A stretch of 64,000 bases of DNA from Halomonas litopenaei (GCF_003045775.1 NZ_PXNS01000009.1:62001-126000), one strand, 5' to 3'; shown: positions 47,185-55,824, counted from the first letter of the stretch. Notes: a model not told the origin generated them from the sequence alone. A program made the numbers and translations.

Positions 47185-47253
47185 AAGTTCGTTATCGAAA
47201 ATAAAGGTAGCGTTGAGGTCGTGAACGAACAACCAGAGCGCGAAAGTTTTCGC
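47185..47253. promoter_or_regulatory. Cluster of GlpR-like operators upstream of glpK
   Basis: TTCGTTATCGAA at 47188-47199 matches the E. coli GlpR core TTCGWTAWCGAA exactly. GTCGTGAACGAA at 47218-47229 is a weaker copy on the other strand 30 bp away, and GCGAAA-GT-TTTCGC at 47240-47253 a third element. With glpR just upstream, repression of glpK-glpD by GlpR is very likely. The rest of 47018-47392 holds no supported gene. Confidence 0.7.
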
Positions 47254-47392
47254 TAGCACTTTGGTCGTGCCGTCTGGAGAGCAGGGGAAGAACGTCGCCT
47301 CGGCTGGAGTTGGTGCGGCAAGGCGTCCACGGGACCTAAGAGGAGTCGGGAGGGCCTGGCGTTTTCGCAAGATGACACAGAGCGGCTGTGGC

Positions 47393-47460
47393 AGGCCAGG
47401 TGCAGGATCAGGCCAGGTGCAGGGTCAGGCCAGGCGCAGGATCACGCAAGGTGCAGGGCG
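47393..47460 (+). repeat. 17-bp tandem repeat running into the glpR 3' end
   Basis: Four units of AGGCCAGGTGCAGGATC start at 47393, 47410, 47427 and 47444; the last is diverged. The glpR stop codon (47442-47444) and its final codons lie inside the array. Confidence 0.85.
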
Positions 47461-48200
47461 ACCCCGTGTTCCTGCAGTAGCCGTGCGATGGCCTCCGGTG
47501 GCTCGCGATCGGTGAACAGGGCGTCGAGTTGGGATACGTTGCCCTGGCGCACCACCGGGTTGCGGTGAAACTTGGAGTGATCGGCGGCCAGAAACACCTG
47601 ACGTGAGTTCTCGATAATCGCCTGAGCGACGCGGACTTCCTGATAGTCGAACTCGAGCAGGGAGCCGTCCTGATCGATGCCGCTGATCCCGATCAGCCCA
47701 ATGTCCACCTTGAACTGATGGATGAAGTCGATGGTCGCTTCGCCGATGATCCCGCCGTCACGGGGTCTGACCTGGCCGCCGGCGACGATCACCTTGAAGT
47801 CTTCCTTGTGATGCAGGATGGACGCCACGTTGAGGTTGTTGGTGATGATCTCCAGGCCCTGATGCTCAAGCAGTGCCTCGGCCACCAGTTCATTGCTGGT
47901 GCCGATATTGATGAACAGCGAGGCGTGGTGGGGCACCTGGCGCGCCACGGCATCGGCGATGCGTCGTTTGGCGTCGAGGTTGAGCGTCTTGCGGGTGGCG
48001 TAGGCGGTATTGACGGTGCTCGACTCGAGGCCCGCGCCACCGTGGACTCGGCGCAACCGGCCTTCGCTTGCCAGTGTGTTGAGGTCGCGGCGGATGGTCT
48101 GAGGGGTCACCGCGAAGTGATCGGTCAACTGCTCGATGCTGGCGTATCCCTGGCGACTGACCAGTGCAATGATGGCGTCCTGACGCTGCTGCTGGTTCAT
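47442..48200 (-). CDS. glpR: DeoR-family glycerol-3-phosphate regulon repressor
   Basis: 252 residues. DeoR-type [47 protein letters not shown], then VHGGAGL and the sugar-phosphate-binding domain with [15 protein letters not shown] and [12 protein letters not shown]. It should bind TTCG-type operators and release them with glycerol-3-phosphate. I start at the ATG at 48200 because the HTH begins there; the frame stays open for another ~390 bases, but that stretch is a repeat array. The final residues are encoded by a separate 17-bp repeat. Confidence 0.93.
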   Translation of the reverse strand: MNQQQRQDAIIALVSRQGYASIEQLTDHFAVTPQTIRRDLNTLASEGRLRRVHGGAGLESSTVNTAYATRKTLNLDAKRRIADAVARQVPHHASLFINIGTSNELVAEALLEHQGLEIITNNLNVASILHHKEDFKVIVAGGQVRPRDGGIIGEATIDFIHQFKVDIGLIGISGIDQDGSLLEFDYQEVRVAQAIIENSRQVFLAADHSKFHRNPVVRQGNVSQLDALFTDREPPEAIARLLQEHGVALHLA

Positions 48201-48240
48201 CCCGATTGCCCTTGTGCTTGGAAGGCCTTGAAAGATGGAA

Positions 48241-48360
48241 AGCCCTTGTGCCTGAAAGGCCCCTGACAGACGGAAGGCCTCGATAGAAGAAAAGCCCTTG
48301 TGCCTGAAAGGCCCCTGATAGACGGAAGGCCTCGATAGATGGAAAGCCCTTGTGCATCGA
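48241..48360 (+). repeat. 52-bp tandem repeat upstream of glpR
   Basis: AGCCCTTGTGCCTGAAAGG begins at 48241 and again at 48293, and a truncated third unit begins at 48345; the period is exactly 52 bp (4 x 13). Weaker related GGCC/CCTGG units continue on both sides (about 48208-48405). It is non-coding leader of glpR. Confidence 0.85.
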
Positions 48361-48481
48361 TGGCCCTGGAACAGGCAGGCCCTGGTGCATGGAACGTCCT
48401 GGTACATTGCCGGCGAGGACGTCGCTTTGGGCCGCCGATGAGGCTGTCGTGGATCTCGCTTCACCAGACGCATTCCCGATG

Positions 48482-48493
48482 ATCGTAAACGAA
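48482..48493 (-). promoter_or_regulatory. Possible GlpR-like site upstream of glpR
   Basis: On the minus strand TTCGTTTACGAT shares 9 of 12 bases with the site before glpK. It lies about 290 bp before the glpR start, beyond the repeat array, where the glpR promoter is expected. Confidence 0.4.
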
Positions 48494-48594
48494 CGCGACC
48501 GGATTTGGCGATGGTGGAATCGCGCTGCGGTGAAGGCGTTCGAGACGCCGAACGCGACCCTCGAAGGAAAAAATCATTCGGTGAACTCAAGGGC

Positions 48595-48622
48595 TTGCAA
48601 AATTCTGCCGAAGGCGTAGAAT
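48595..48622 (+). promoter_or_regulatory. Promoter of the tRNA-Val cluster
   Basis: TTGCAA (48595-48600), a 16-bp spacer and TAGAAT (48617-48622), 55 bp before the first tRNA. Confidence 0.6.
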
Positions 48623-48676
48623 TCGCATCCGTTGTCAGCAGCGAGGGTGGTGACTCCCTCGTTTCGGCAGCCGTGT

Positions 48677-48753
48677 AGGACCATAGCTCAGTTGGTTAGA
48701 GCGCCACGTTGACATCGTGGAGGTCGGCGGTTCAAATCCGCCTGGTCCTACCA
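48677..48753 (+). tRNA. tRNA-Val (GAC), copy 1
   Basis: 77 nt with encoded CCA. Acceptor AGGACCA/TGGTCCT, D-arm GCTC/GAGC, anticodon stem CCACG/CGTGG with loop TTGACAT (anticodon GAC, reads GUC/GUU), and T-arm GGCGG-TTCAAAT-CCGCC are all perfectly paired. Confidence 0.97.
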
Positions 48754-48777
48754 GCTAGATCGCACATCGAGTGATGC

Positions 48778-48854
48778 AGGACCATAGCTCAGTTGGTTAG
48801 AGCGCCACGTTGACATCGTGGAGGTCGGCGGTTCAAATCCGCCTGGTCCTACCA
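48778..48854 (+). tRNA. tRNA-Val (GAC), copy 2
   Basis: Identical to copy 1 over all 77 nt; a 24-bp spacer separates them, so they are one transcript. Confidence 0.97.
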
Positions 48855-48915
48855 GCACTACCTCGCAGTGCCATTGCAAGGCGTATTGCGACGTGCCATC
48901 TCGCTTTCCTGCTTC

Positions 48916-48992
48916 AGGACCATAGCTCAGTTGGTTAGAGCGCCACGTTGACATCGTGGAGGTCGGCGGTTCAAATCCGCCTGGTCCTACCA
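48916..48992 (+). tRNA. tRNA-Val (GAC), copy 3
   Basis: Identical to copies 1 and 2, after a 61-bp spacer; followed immediately by a terminator. Confidence 0.97.
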
Positions 48993-49000
48993 GATTACAG

Positions 49001-49040
49001 ACAAAAGCCCCGTGGCCTCGCCTCGGGGCTTTTGTCGTTT
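49001..49040 (+). terminator. Terminator of the tRNA-Val cluster
   Basis: ACAAAAGCCCCG (49001-49012) pairs with CGGGGCTTTTGT (49024-49035), then CGTTT. The T-run is part of the right arm. Confidence 0.85.
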
Positions 49041-49131
49041 CTAAGGGTCGTCGCCGTCGCCGGTGTTTGGCAACTGATGCCACCGGCTGATCAACGCAGT
49101 GGCCGAGCCGCGGGTGGGCATTGAAGTGAGT

Positions 49132-49152
49132 GCGCCGCCTCCGGGGCGGCGC
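49132..49152 (-). terminator. Hairpin after the msrC gene
   Basis: GCGCCGCC (49132-49139) pairs with GGCGGCGC (49145-49152), 20 bp after the msrC stop on the minus strand. There is no T-run, so termination strength is doubtful. Confidence 0.45.
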
Positions 49153-49172
49153 GGTTCATCCGTTCGGACAGT

Positions 49173-49637
49173 TCAGGCGTCGCCGAGCCCGCTCAAGCGG
49201 CGGAAGGTGGCCACCAGGCGCTCGATGCCGGCCTGGTCGTCTTCGCTGAAGCGCCCCTGGTCGGGGCTGTCCAGGTCGAGCACGCCCCATAGTTCACCGT
49301 CCTTGTCGAGCACCGGCACCACCAGTTCGGAGCGCGAGGCGCTGTCGCAGGCGATATGGTCCGCGACCGCGTGGACGTCGTCGACGCGTTGGGTCTGGCG
49401 GCTGCGGGCGGCGGCGCCACAGACACCCTTGTCGAAGGGGATCGGATGACAGGCTGGCTTGCCCTGAAAGGGGCCCAGGGACAGCATGCGCGGCTGGCGC
49501 TGCAGATAGAAGCCGACCCAGTTGAGGCGCGGGACTTCCTGCATGATGAAGGCCGAGGTCTGGGCGGCGTTGGTCAGCCAGTCGCCGGAGTCGAGCAGGG
49601 CGGTGAGCTGGCGGTCGAGAAGATCGTAGGAAGACAT
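49173..49637 (-). CDS. msrC: Free methionine-(R)-sulfoxide reductase (GAF domain)
   Basis: 154 residues, a single GAF domain. Three Cys at 63, 73 and 97 (ACHPIPFDKGVCGAAA, then DHIACDSASRSELVVP) keep the 10- and 24-residue spacing of E. coli fRMsr (Cys84, 94, 118), the catalytic and recycling residues. It reduces free Met-R-sulfoxide with thioredoxin. The ATG at 49637 is used; the longer frame to 49832 is antisense to metQ. Placement beside metNIQ fits methionine salvage, though it has its own start 80 bp away. Confidence 0.93.
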   Translation of the reverse strand: MSSYDLLDRQLTALLDSGDWLTNAAQTSAFIMQEVPRLNWVGFYLQRQPRMLSLGPFQGKPACHPIPFDKGVCGAAARSRQTQRVDDVHAVADHIACDSASRSELVVPVLDKDGELWGVLDLDSPDQGRFSEDDQAGIERLVATFRRLSGLGDA

Positions 49638-49671
49638 GTCGAGTGTGGCAGTGTCCGCGGGTGAAAACGGC

Positions 49672-49695
49672 GAGGCCGGCGCTGGGGCCGGCCTC
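49672..49695 (-). terminator. Terminator of metNIQ
   Basis: GAGGCCGGC (49672-49680) pairs with GCCGGCCTC (49687-49695). On the minus strand GCCGTTTTC follows, giving a short T-run, 22 bp after the metQ stop. Confidence 0.7.
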
Positions 49696-49716
49696 GAGAG
49701 GGAGCGCGCGTCAGGC

Positions 49717-50511
49717 TTACTTCCAGCCAGGAACGGCGGCGCCCTTGAACAGCTCTTCTGCCTTGGCGGCGACTTCGTCGCTCTGGTAGGCGTCGACCAG
49801 TTGCTGGATCTCCTCGCGATCCTCGTCGCCACCGCGCACGGCGATGATGTTGACGTAGGGCGACTCGGGGCCTTCCTTGACCAGGGCGTCGTCCAGGGTC
49901 AGGCCGGCCGGCTGGGCGAAGGTATTGTTGATGAAGGCCATATCCACGTCGGGCAATACGCGCGGCAGCTGGGCCGCCTCGATCTCGCGGAAGTCGAAGT
50001 CGTGGGGGTTTTCCACGATATTCAGCGGCGTGGCTTCCAGGTTTTCGGGGTCGTCCAGAGTGATCAGGCCCTCGTTGTGGAGCAGGATCAGTGAGCGGCC
50101 TTCGTTGGACGGGTCGTTGGGCAGCGCGATGGTGGCGCCCTCGGGCAGGTCCTCGATGCTCTCGTACTTCTCGGAGTAGGCCCCGATCGGGTAGACGAAG
50201 GTGCGCCCGGCGATGGCGAAGTCGTAGCCGCGGTCGTTGACCATGGCGTTCATGTAGGGCTCGTGCTGGTAGGCGTTGGCGTCGAGGCTGCCGTCGGCCA
50301 GGGCGGCGTTGGGCGTCACGTAGTCGGTGAACTCGATGATCTCGATCTCCAGACCATAGCGCTCCTCGGCCAGATCGGCGGCGACCTGCATGACGTCGGT
50401 CTCGGGGCCGGCGACGGTGCCCACCTTCAGGCTGTGCTCATCGGCGTTGGCCTGGCTGATCGCCAGTGACAGGGTGGAAAGCGCCAGGGCGCCCAGCAGT
50501 GTCTTGCGCAT
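49717..50511 (-). CDS. metQ: Methionine ABC transporter binding protein MetQ
   Basis: 264 residues, NlpA family. LKVGTVAGPETDVMQVAADLA, FTDYVTPNAALADGSLDANAYQHEPYM and PLNIVENPHDFDFREIEAAQLPR are the family signatures. The signal peptide ends near SQANA without a lipobox Cys, so this MetQ should be a free periplasmic protein, whereas the E. coli protein is a lipoprotein. It is last in the metN-metI-metQ transcript. Confidence 0.94.
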   Translation of the reverse strand: MRKTLLGALALSTLSLAISQANADEHSLKVGTVAGPETDVMQVAADLAEERYGLEIEIIEFTDYVTPNAALADGSLDANAYQHEPYMNAMVNDRGYDFAIAGRTFVYPIGAYSEKYESIEDLPEGATIALPNDPSNEGRSLILLHNEGLITLDDPENLEATPLNIVENPHDFDFREIEAAQLPRVLPDVDMAFINNTFAQPAGLTLDDALVKEGPESPYVNIIAVRGGDEDREEIQQLVDAYQSDEVAAKAEELFKGAAVPGWK

Positions 50512-50615
50512 CTTCAGTGTCTCCCGAAACGGTGTGTGACGTGTGTGGCGATGTTAATGGAATAACACGTCTTTCGCTAATGCAATTTGGTTATTAAGGC
50601 CATGCAGGGTGCATG

Positions 50616-51249
50616 TCACTTGTGGTCACTCTTGCGCACCAGATAGTCACCCAGGCTCTGGAAGGCCTGAACCATGACCACCAGGATGGCAACGGTGATC
50701 AGCATGATGGTCGGATTGAAGCGGTTGTAGCCGTAGCGAATGCCCAGGTCGCCAAGACCACCTCCGCCCACGGCGCCGGCCATGGCCGAGTAGCTGACCA
50801 GGGTCACCGCGGTGACGGTCAGGGCGGTGAAGATGCCCCCGCGAGCCTCCGGCAGCAGTACCTTGGTGATGATCTGCCAAGGGGTGGCACCCATGGACTG
50901 GGCGGCTTCCACCAGCCCGGGAGAAATCTCGTTCAGCGCGCCCTCGACCAGGCGTGCGATAAACGGAATCGCGGCGATGGTCAGCGGCACGGCGGCAGCG
51001 TTGGTGCCGATGGACGACCCCACCAGCATGCGCGTGAACGGAATGATCGCCACCATCAGGATGATGAAGGGGATCGAGCGGCCGATGTTGGTGATGATGC
51101 CGAGGACCGACTGCAGCACCGGCTGGGCCAGGATCTGGCCCGGGCGAGTGACATAAAGAAGCACGCCCAGAGGGATGCCGACCAGGGCCGCGATCACACC
51201 GGACACCGCCACCATATAGAGAGTGTCGAGGGTGGCTTCGAGGATGAGG

Positions 51250-51269
<20 letters not shown>
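50616..51269 (-). CDS. metI: Methionine ABC transporter permease MetI
   Basis: 217 residues, five helices. GIITNIGRSIPFIILMVAIIPFTR and the EAA loop VEAAQSMGATPWQIITKVLLPEA, which contacts MetN, are standard for MetI. I start at the ATG at 51269, eight bases after GGAGGT; a TTG two codons upstream is possible. The start lies within the last 20 bases of metN, so the two are coupled. Confidence 0.95.
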
Positions 51270-52293
<1,024 letters not shown>

Positions 52294-52354
52294 CTCAGCT
52301 ACCGGGTGGGCACCGAGGGACCTGGGCGGGCAAGAGAACGGCAATGGGCAGGCA

Positions 52355-52382
52355 TAAAAAAAGGCCACCCTGACGGGTGGCC
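52355..52382 (-). terminator. Regulatory terminator in the metN leader
   Basis: On the minus strand GGCCACCC (52382-52375) pairs with GGGTGGCC (52370-52363) over GTCA, followed by T8 (52362-52355). It lies between the riboswitch and the metN start, so it acts as the switch's expression platform. Confidence 0.92.
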
Positions 52383-52394
52383 ATCAACGCTGGA

Positions 52395-52481
52395 CACACC
52401 CTTTTAGCTGCACTTCATGCACCGACGCCTTGTGAGCGTCGCGGTACGGGCGCCCGCAATCCGGGTACAAATCGGCGCCTA
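52395..52481 (-). promoter_or_regulatory. SAM-II riboswitch upstream of metNIQ
   Basis: Minus-strand RNA. GGCGCC (52479-52474) pairs with GGCGCC (52454-52449) as P1; the loop reads GATTTG..ACCCGGATTGC, and the 3' part AGCTAAAAGGGTG (52409-52397). This follows the SAM-II pattern (P1-GATTTAACC-GTATTGC-P1'-...-AGCTAAAAAGGG), with ACCC (52466-52463) able to pair with GGGT (52401-52398) as the pseudoknot. An extra hairpin (CGACGC 52441-52436 with GCGTCG 52428-52423) is inserted before the 3' strand. Location before a methionine importer supports the call. Confidence 0.82.
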
Positions 52482-52496
52482 AAAATGTAGCGGGCA

Positions 52497-52525
52497 AGGA
52501 TAGGGCGAGCGAAGGACCCTGTCAA
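52497..52525 (-). promoter_or_regulatory. Sigma-70 promoter of metNIQ
   Basis: On the minus strand TTGACA (52525-52520), a 17-bp spacer and TATCCT (52502-52497). Transcription would start at about 52490, just before the riboswitch. Confidence 0.8.
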
Positions 52526-52708
52526 TCGTTTACGCATAGCCGCTGGCAAGGTCTTTCGAGGTAGGCGCTACGTCGTAGTGGATCCGCCCGCCGGACGCCG
52601 TGACTGGCGATAGGTTTTCTGAACAATAGCGCAAGCGTGGACCTTTGGAGGCGCGGCTTCTAGACTGGGCCGGTTCGGGGAAGGCCCCGTGATGGCAAGG
52701 AGACAAAG

Positions 52709-53329
52709 ATGTTCACCGGTATCGTTCAGGGCACCGCCGAGGTGGTCGAGATCAAGGAAGCGGAGGCCTTTCGCAGCCATCTGGTGCGGATGCCGCGTCA
52801 CCTGTGTGAAGGCTTGGAGCTGGGCGCATCGGTGGCCCACAACGGGGTCTGTCTGACCGTCACCGATATCGACGGGGATCTAGTCAGCTTCGACCTGATG
52901 CGCGAAACCCTGCGGGTCACCAATCTCGGCGGTCTGAGCGTCGGTGATCGCGTCAACGTCGAGCGGGCGGCGCGCTTCGGTGACGAGATCGGCGGGCACG
53001 CCATGTCCGGTCACGTCATGGGGCAGGCGGAGCTGGTGGAACTCGACGAGGCACCCAACAACCGTCGCCTGTGGTTCCTGTTGCCGCAAGGCCTCGAGCG
53101 CTTTGTCTTTGCGAAGGGCTACATCGGCGTGGACGGCATCAGCCTGACCATTGGTGAGTTGCGCAACGATACCCGGGGGCCGGCCTTTTGCGTCGACCTG
53201 ATCCCGGAAACGCTGGCCCGTACCACACTGGCCGACCGTCGCCCGGGAGACAGGGTCAATCTCGAGATCGATCCCCAGACCCAGGCCATCGTCGAGACGG
53301 TAGAGCGGGTCATGGCGGCCAGGGGCTGA
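52709..53329 (+). CDS. ribE: Riboflavin synthase alpha subunit
   Basis: 206 residues with two tandem lumazine-binding barrels. MFTGIVQGTAEVVEI at the N-terminus, HNGVCLTV and GGHAMSGHVMGQAEL in the first half, and YIGVDGISLTIGEL with TLADRRPGDRVNLEID in the second. It dismutates two lumazines to riboflavin. CAAGGAG precedes the ATG. It is divergent from metNIQ and stands apart from other rib genes; no FMN riboswitch pattern is seen in its short leader. Confidence 0.95.
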   Translation: MFTGIVQGTAEVVEIKEAEAFRSHLVRMPRHLCEGLELGASVAHNGVCLTVTDIDGDLVSFDLMRETLRVTNLGGLSVGDRVNVERAARFGDEIGGHAMSGHVMGQAELVELDEAPNNRRLWFLLPQGLERFVFAKGYIGVDGISLTIGELRNDTRGPAFCVDLIPETLARTTLADRRPGDRVNLEIDPQTQAIVETVERVMAARG

Positions 53330-53483
53330 GCGTCGACAAGTACCTTTGCAGCCAAGTGCTGTAGCTTTGTGCCGCAGCGCCCGGACGGGCGTCGGCGGTG
53401 GTCTCCCTCGCTTGAGAAGCTGCTAACTTAACCGGATGTAACATTCCTTTAAGTGCACCGACCGTGATCAGCGAGGGACTACC

Positions 53484-54041
53484 ATGAAAATGACAGCCAA
53501 GGCATTGGCGACAGGCGTGTGCGCCGCAGCGGCGTTGGGAATTGCCACGGCTGCCGTGGCCCAGGATCTGTCTCCCTGGGTGGACAGCGAGGGCACCATC
53601 TCCTTGCCGGACAACTTCCGCACCGAGATGGCGCATCTGGGCTCCTGGTTCGTACCCGAAGGGGACGCCAGTGGCTTCCATAACGTCTATACCGAGCCCG
53701 AGAGCGTGGCGTCCTTCCGCGAGAACGGGGTCTTCCCCGACGGGGCCGTGCTGGTCAAGGAGTTGCGGGCACACAGCACCGGCGACTACACCACCGGCGC
53801 CGGGGTGAGCTACGAGAACGAGACCATCAAGCAGTGGTTCGTGATGGTCAAGGACTCCACCGACCGCTTTGCCGACAGCAATGGCAGTTGGGGCGATGGC
53901 TGGGGTTGGGCGCTGTTCAAGACCGATGATCCTTCCACCAACGTTTCAGCCGACTACAAGGCCGACTGTCTTGGCTGTCATGTCCCGGCCCAGGACAAGG
54001 ACTGGATCTATACCGAAGCCTATCCGATTCTGGTAGAGTAG
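53484..54041 (+). CDS. Cytochrome P460-family protein
   Basis: 185 residues. Signal peptide 1-27 (AAVAQ cleavage), then a P460 domain: FRTEMAHLGSWFVPEGDA, FHNVYTEPESVASF, PDGAVLVKELRAHSTG and KQWFVMVKDSTDRF, with the heme-attachment CLGCH at 162-166. P460 enzymes oxidise hydroxylamine or bind NO through a Lys-crosslinked heme. In members lacking the crosslink the role is unknown; the crosslink Lys cannot be assigned from sequence alone. It is monocistronic and no ammonia-oxidation genes are near. Confidence 0.88.
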   Translation: MKMTAKALATGVCAAAALGIATAAVAQDLSPWVDSEGTISLPDNFRTEMAHLGSWFVPEGDASGFHNVYTEPESVASFRENGVFPDGAVLVKELRAHSTGDYTTGAGVSYENETIKQWFVMVKDSTDRFADSNGSWGDGWGWALFKTDDPSTNVSADYKADCLGCHVPAQDKDWIYTEAYPILVE

Positions 54042-54061
54042 CGCGCCTTCGAGAGTCGCCG

Positions 54062-54105
54062 ACATCGGGCGCGGTACGGCGGACTCGCCGTACCGCGCCC
54101 GATGT
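54062..54105 (+). terminator. 20-bp perfect hairpin after the P460 gene
   Basis: A flawless 20-bp stem (54062-54081 with 54086-54105) around GACT, followed by GCGTTTGG. It is the longest perfect stem in the window; termination is likely although the T-run is short. The rest of the 318-bp gap to azgA shows no supported gene. Confidence 0.8.
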
Positions 54106-54359
54106 GCGTTTGGCCCCGGCCGATCGTCGAGGGCTGGGATGCCGCTTTATGGGGCGGGCAGCCTTGCTTGACGTGGTGGCGCTGGAGGTCGCGCGGACGA
54201 CCCTGCGTGCTCCCTGTGCGTTGGCCAGGTTGTGCAGGATCGTCGTGATTCCCTGGACGGCCTGCTATATGGTGTCACTAGTCGCAGGGTGGCAGGGCGC
54301 GTTCGGCGAACTCTCGTCCTGGACACTCCCCTATTGACTCCACGTGCAGGACCCAGCGC

Positions 54360-55691
54360 ATGTCCAACCAGCAGCCTGAACCGAGCTCCGGCAAGAGCCC
54401 GCTCGATCGCTTCTTCAAGCTCAGTGAGCACCGCACCACCGTCAAGACGGAGGTGATCGCCGGGATCACCACCTTCCTGACCATGGCGTACATCATCTTT
54501 GTCAACCCGAGCATCCTGTCCGAGGCGGGCATGGACTACGGGGCGGTCTTCGTGGCGACCTGTGTCGCCGCCGCGGTGGGCTGTCTGGTAATGGGGCTGT
54601 GGGCCAACTATCCCATCGCTCTGGCGCCAGGCATGGGTCTGAACGCCTTCTTTACCTACGGTGTGGTGCTGGGCATGGGCTACACCTGGGAGGCAGCGCT
54701 GGGAGCGGTCTTCCTGTCCGGTGTTACCTTCTTTCTGCTCAGCATCTTTCGCATCCGCGAGTGGATCATCAACTCGATTCCGATCACCTTGAGACTCGGC
54801 ATCGCGGCGGGTATCGGTCTGTTTCTGGCCATGGTGGCGATGAAGAATGCCGGCATCATCGTCGACAACCCGGCCACCCTGGTGTCGGTGGGCGATCTGT
54901 CCGAGCCGGCCCCGCTGTACGCCCTGGCCGGGTTCTTCGTGATTACCGCGCTGGCCCATCTGCGCGTCACCGGGGCGGTGATGATCGGCATTCTGGGGGT
55001 GACCCTGGTGGCCATGCTGCTGGGCCACAATGAATTCGGCGGGGTGGTGTCGATGCCGCCGTCGATCGCGCCGACCTTGATGTCCATGGACCTGGCCGGT
55101 GCCTTCGACGTGGCCATGATCAGCGTGGTCTTTGCCTTCCTGTTCGTCGATCTGTTCGACACCTCCGGTACCCTGGTGGGCGTTGCCCATCGCGGTGGCC
55201 TGCTCGACAAGGACGGCAAGCTGCCGCGCCTGGGCCGTGCGTTGATGGCGGACTCCACCGCCTCCATGGCCGGCGCTGCCCTCGGTACCTCGACCACCAC
55301 CAGCTATGTGGAAAGCACCGCCGGCATCGCCGCCGGTGGGCGTACCGGTCTGACCGCCGTGGTGGTCGCGGTACTGTTTCTGGCCAGCCTGTTCTTCGCT
55401 CCGCTGGCGGGCTCCATTCCGGCCTATGCCACCGCGGGGGCACTCCTGTACGTGGCGTCGCTGATGGCGGGAAGCCTTGCCCACGCCGACTGGGACGACG
55501 CCACCGAGGCGGCGCCGGTATTGATCGCCGCCCTGGCCATGCCGCTGACCTTCTCCATCGCCGAAGGTATCGCCTTCGGCTTCGTCAGCTACGTGGCGAT
55601 CAAGGCCCTGTCCGGTCGCTTCAAGGACCTGAACGCCGCCGTGGTGATCCTCGGTGTGCTGTTCGCGATCAAGATGATCTACCTCGATTGA
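54360..55691 (+). CDS. AzgA-type NCS2 purine permease (adenine/guanine/hypoxanthine)
   Basis: 443 residues, about 12-14 helices. TTVKTEVIAGITTFLTMAYIIFVNP, GLWANYPIALAPGMGLNAFF and FLFVDLFDTSGTLVGV are signatures of the AzgA/GhxP branch, which imports purine bases with H+; the UraA/xanthine branch is less alike. Placed before apt and gpt, it would supply the bases they convert to nucleotides. The ATG at 54360 has little ribosome-site likeness (CAGGACCCAGCGC upstream). Confidence 0.92.
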   Translation: MSNQQPEPSSGKSPLDRFFKLSEHRTTVKTEVIAGITTFLTMAYIIFVNPSILSEAGMDYGAVFVATCVAAAVGCLVMGLWANYPIALAPGMGLNAFFTYGVVLGMGYTWEAALGAVFLSGVTFFLLSIFRIREWIINSIPITLRLGIAAGIGLFLAMVAMKNAGIIVDNPATLVSVGDLSEPAPLYALAGFFVITALAHLRVTGAVMIGILGVTLVAMLLGHNEFGGVVSMPPSIAPTLMSMDLAGAFDVAMISVVFAFLFVDLFDTSGTLVGVAHRGGLLDKDGKLPRLGRALMADSTASMAGAALGTSTTTSYVESTAGIAAGGRTGLTAVVVAVLFLASLFFAPLAGSIPAYATAGALLYVASLMAGSLAHADWDDATEAAPVLIAALAMPLTFSIAEGIAFGFVSYVAIKALSGRFKDLNAAVVILGVLFAIKMIYLD

Positions 55692-55707
55692 GCCCATCGG
55701 GCTGACC

Positions 55708-55783
55708 GGGGCTGGCTGACCAGGACCGGCTGAGCCGGCAGGTTGGCCAGCCCCGCCGTGCGGCGCCGAGACAAGGCGCCGCA
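55708..55783 (+). promoter_or_regulatory. Two hairpins between azgA and apt
   Basis: GGGGCTGGC (55708-55716) pairs with GCCAGCCCC (55746-55754), enclosing an inner CCGGC/GCCGG stem; TGCGGCGCC (55759-55767) pairs with GGCGCCGCA (55775-55783). No T-run. They could be a weak terminator for azgA or processing/stability stems within a longer transcript. Confidence 0.45.
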
Positions 55784-55824
55784 TGTGTCATGCATTCTTC
55801 TTTCGACCCCTAGCGAGAACCGCC

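Noticed and set aside
48208..48405. CRISPR array
   Set aside because: The repeats are directly tandem with no unique spacers, not palindromic, and no cas genes are present.
48201..48590. N-terminal extension of GlpR by 130 codons
   Set aside because: The stretch is a 52-bp repeat array; the DeoR HTH begins at the ATG at 48200.
48748..49083. Minus-strand frame with two copies of GPGGFEPPTSTMSTWR
   Set aside because: It is the reverse strand of the tRNA-Val genes, a well-known false protein in databases.
52355..52490. SAM-I (S-box) or SAH riboswitch for the metN leader
   Set aside because: The S-box core and kink-turn elements and the SAH core are absent; the spacing and AGCTAAAAGGG end fit SAM-II.
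54106..54359. Purine riboswitch before azgA
   Set aside because: No purine three-way-junction pattern is visible in the leader on either strand.
54147..55784. Long antisense frame (545 codons) opposite azgA
   Set aside because: Same composition artefact opposite a clear 12-14 helix permease.
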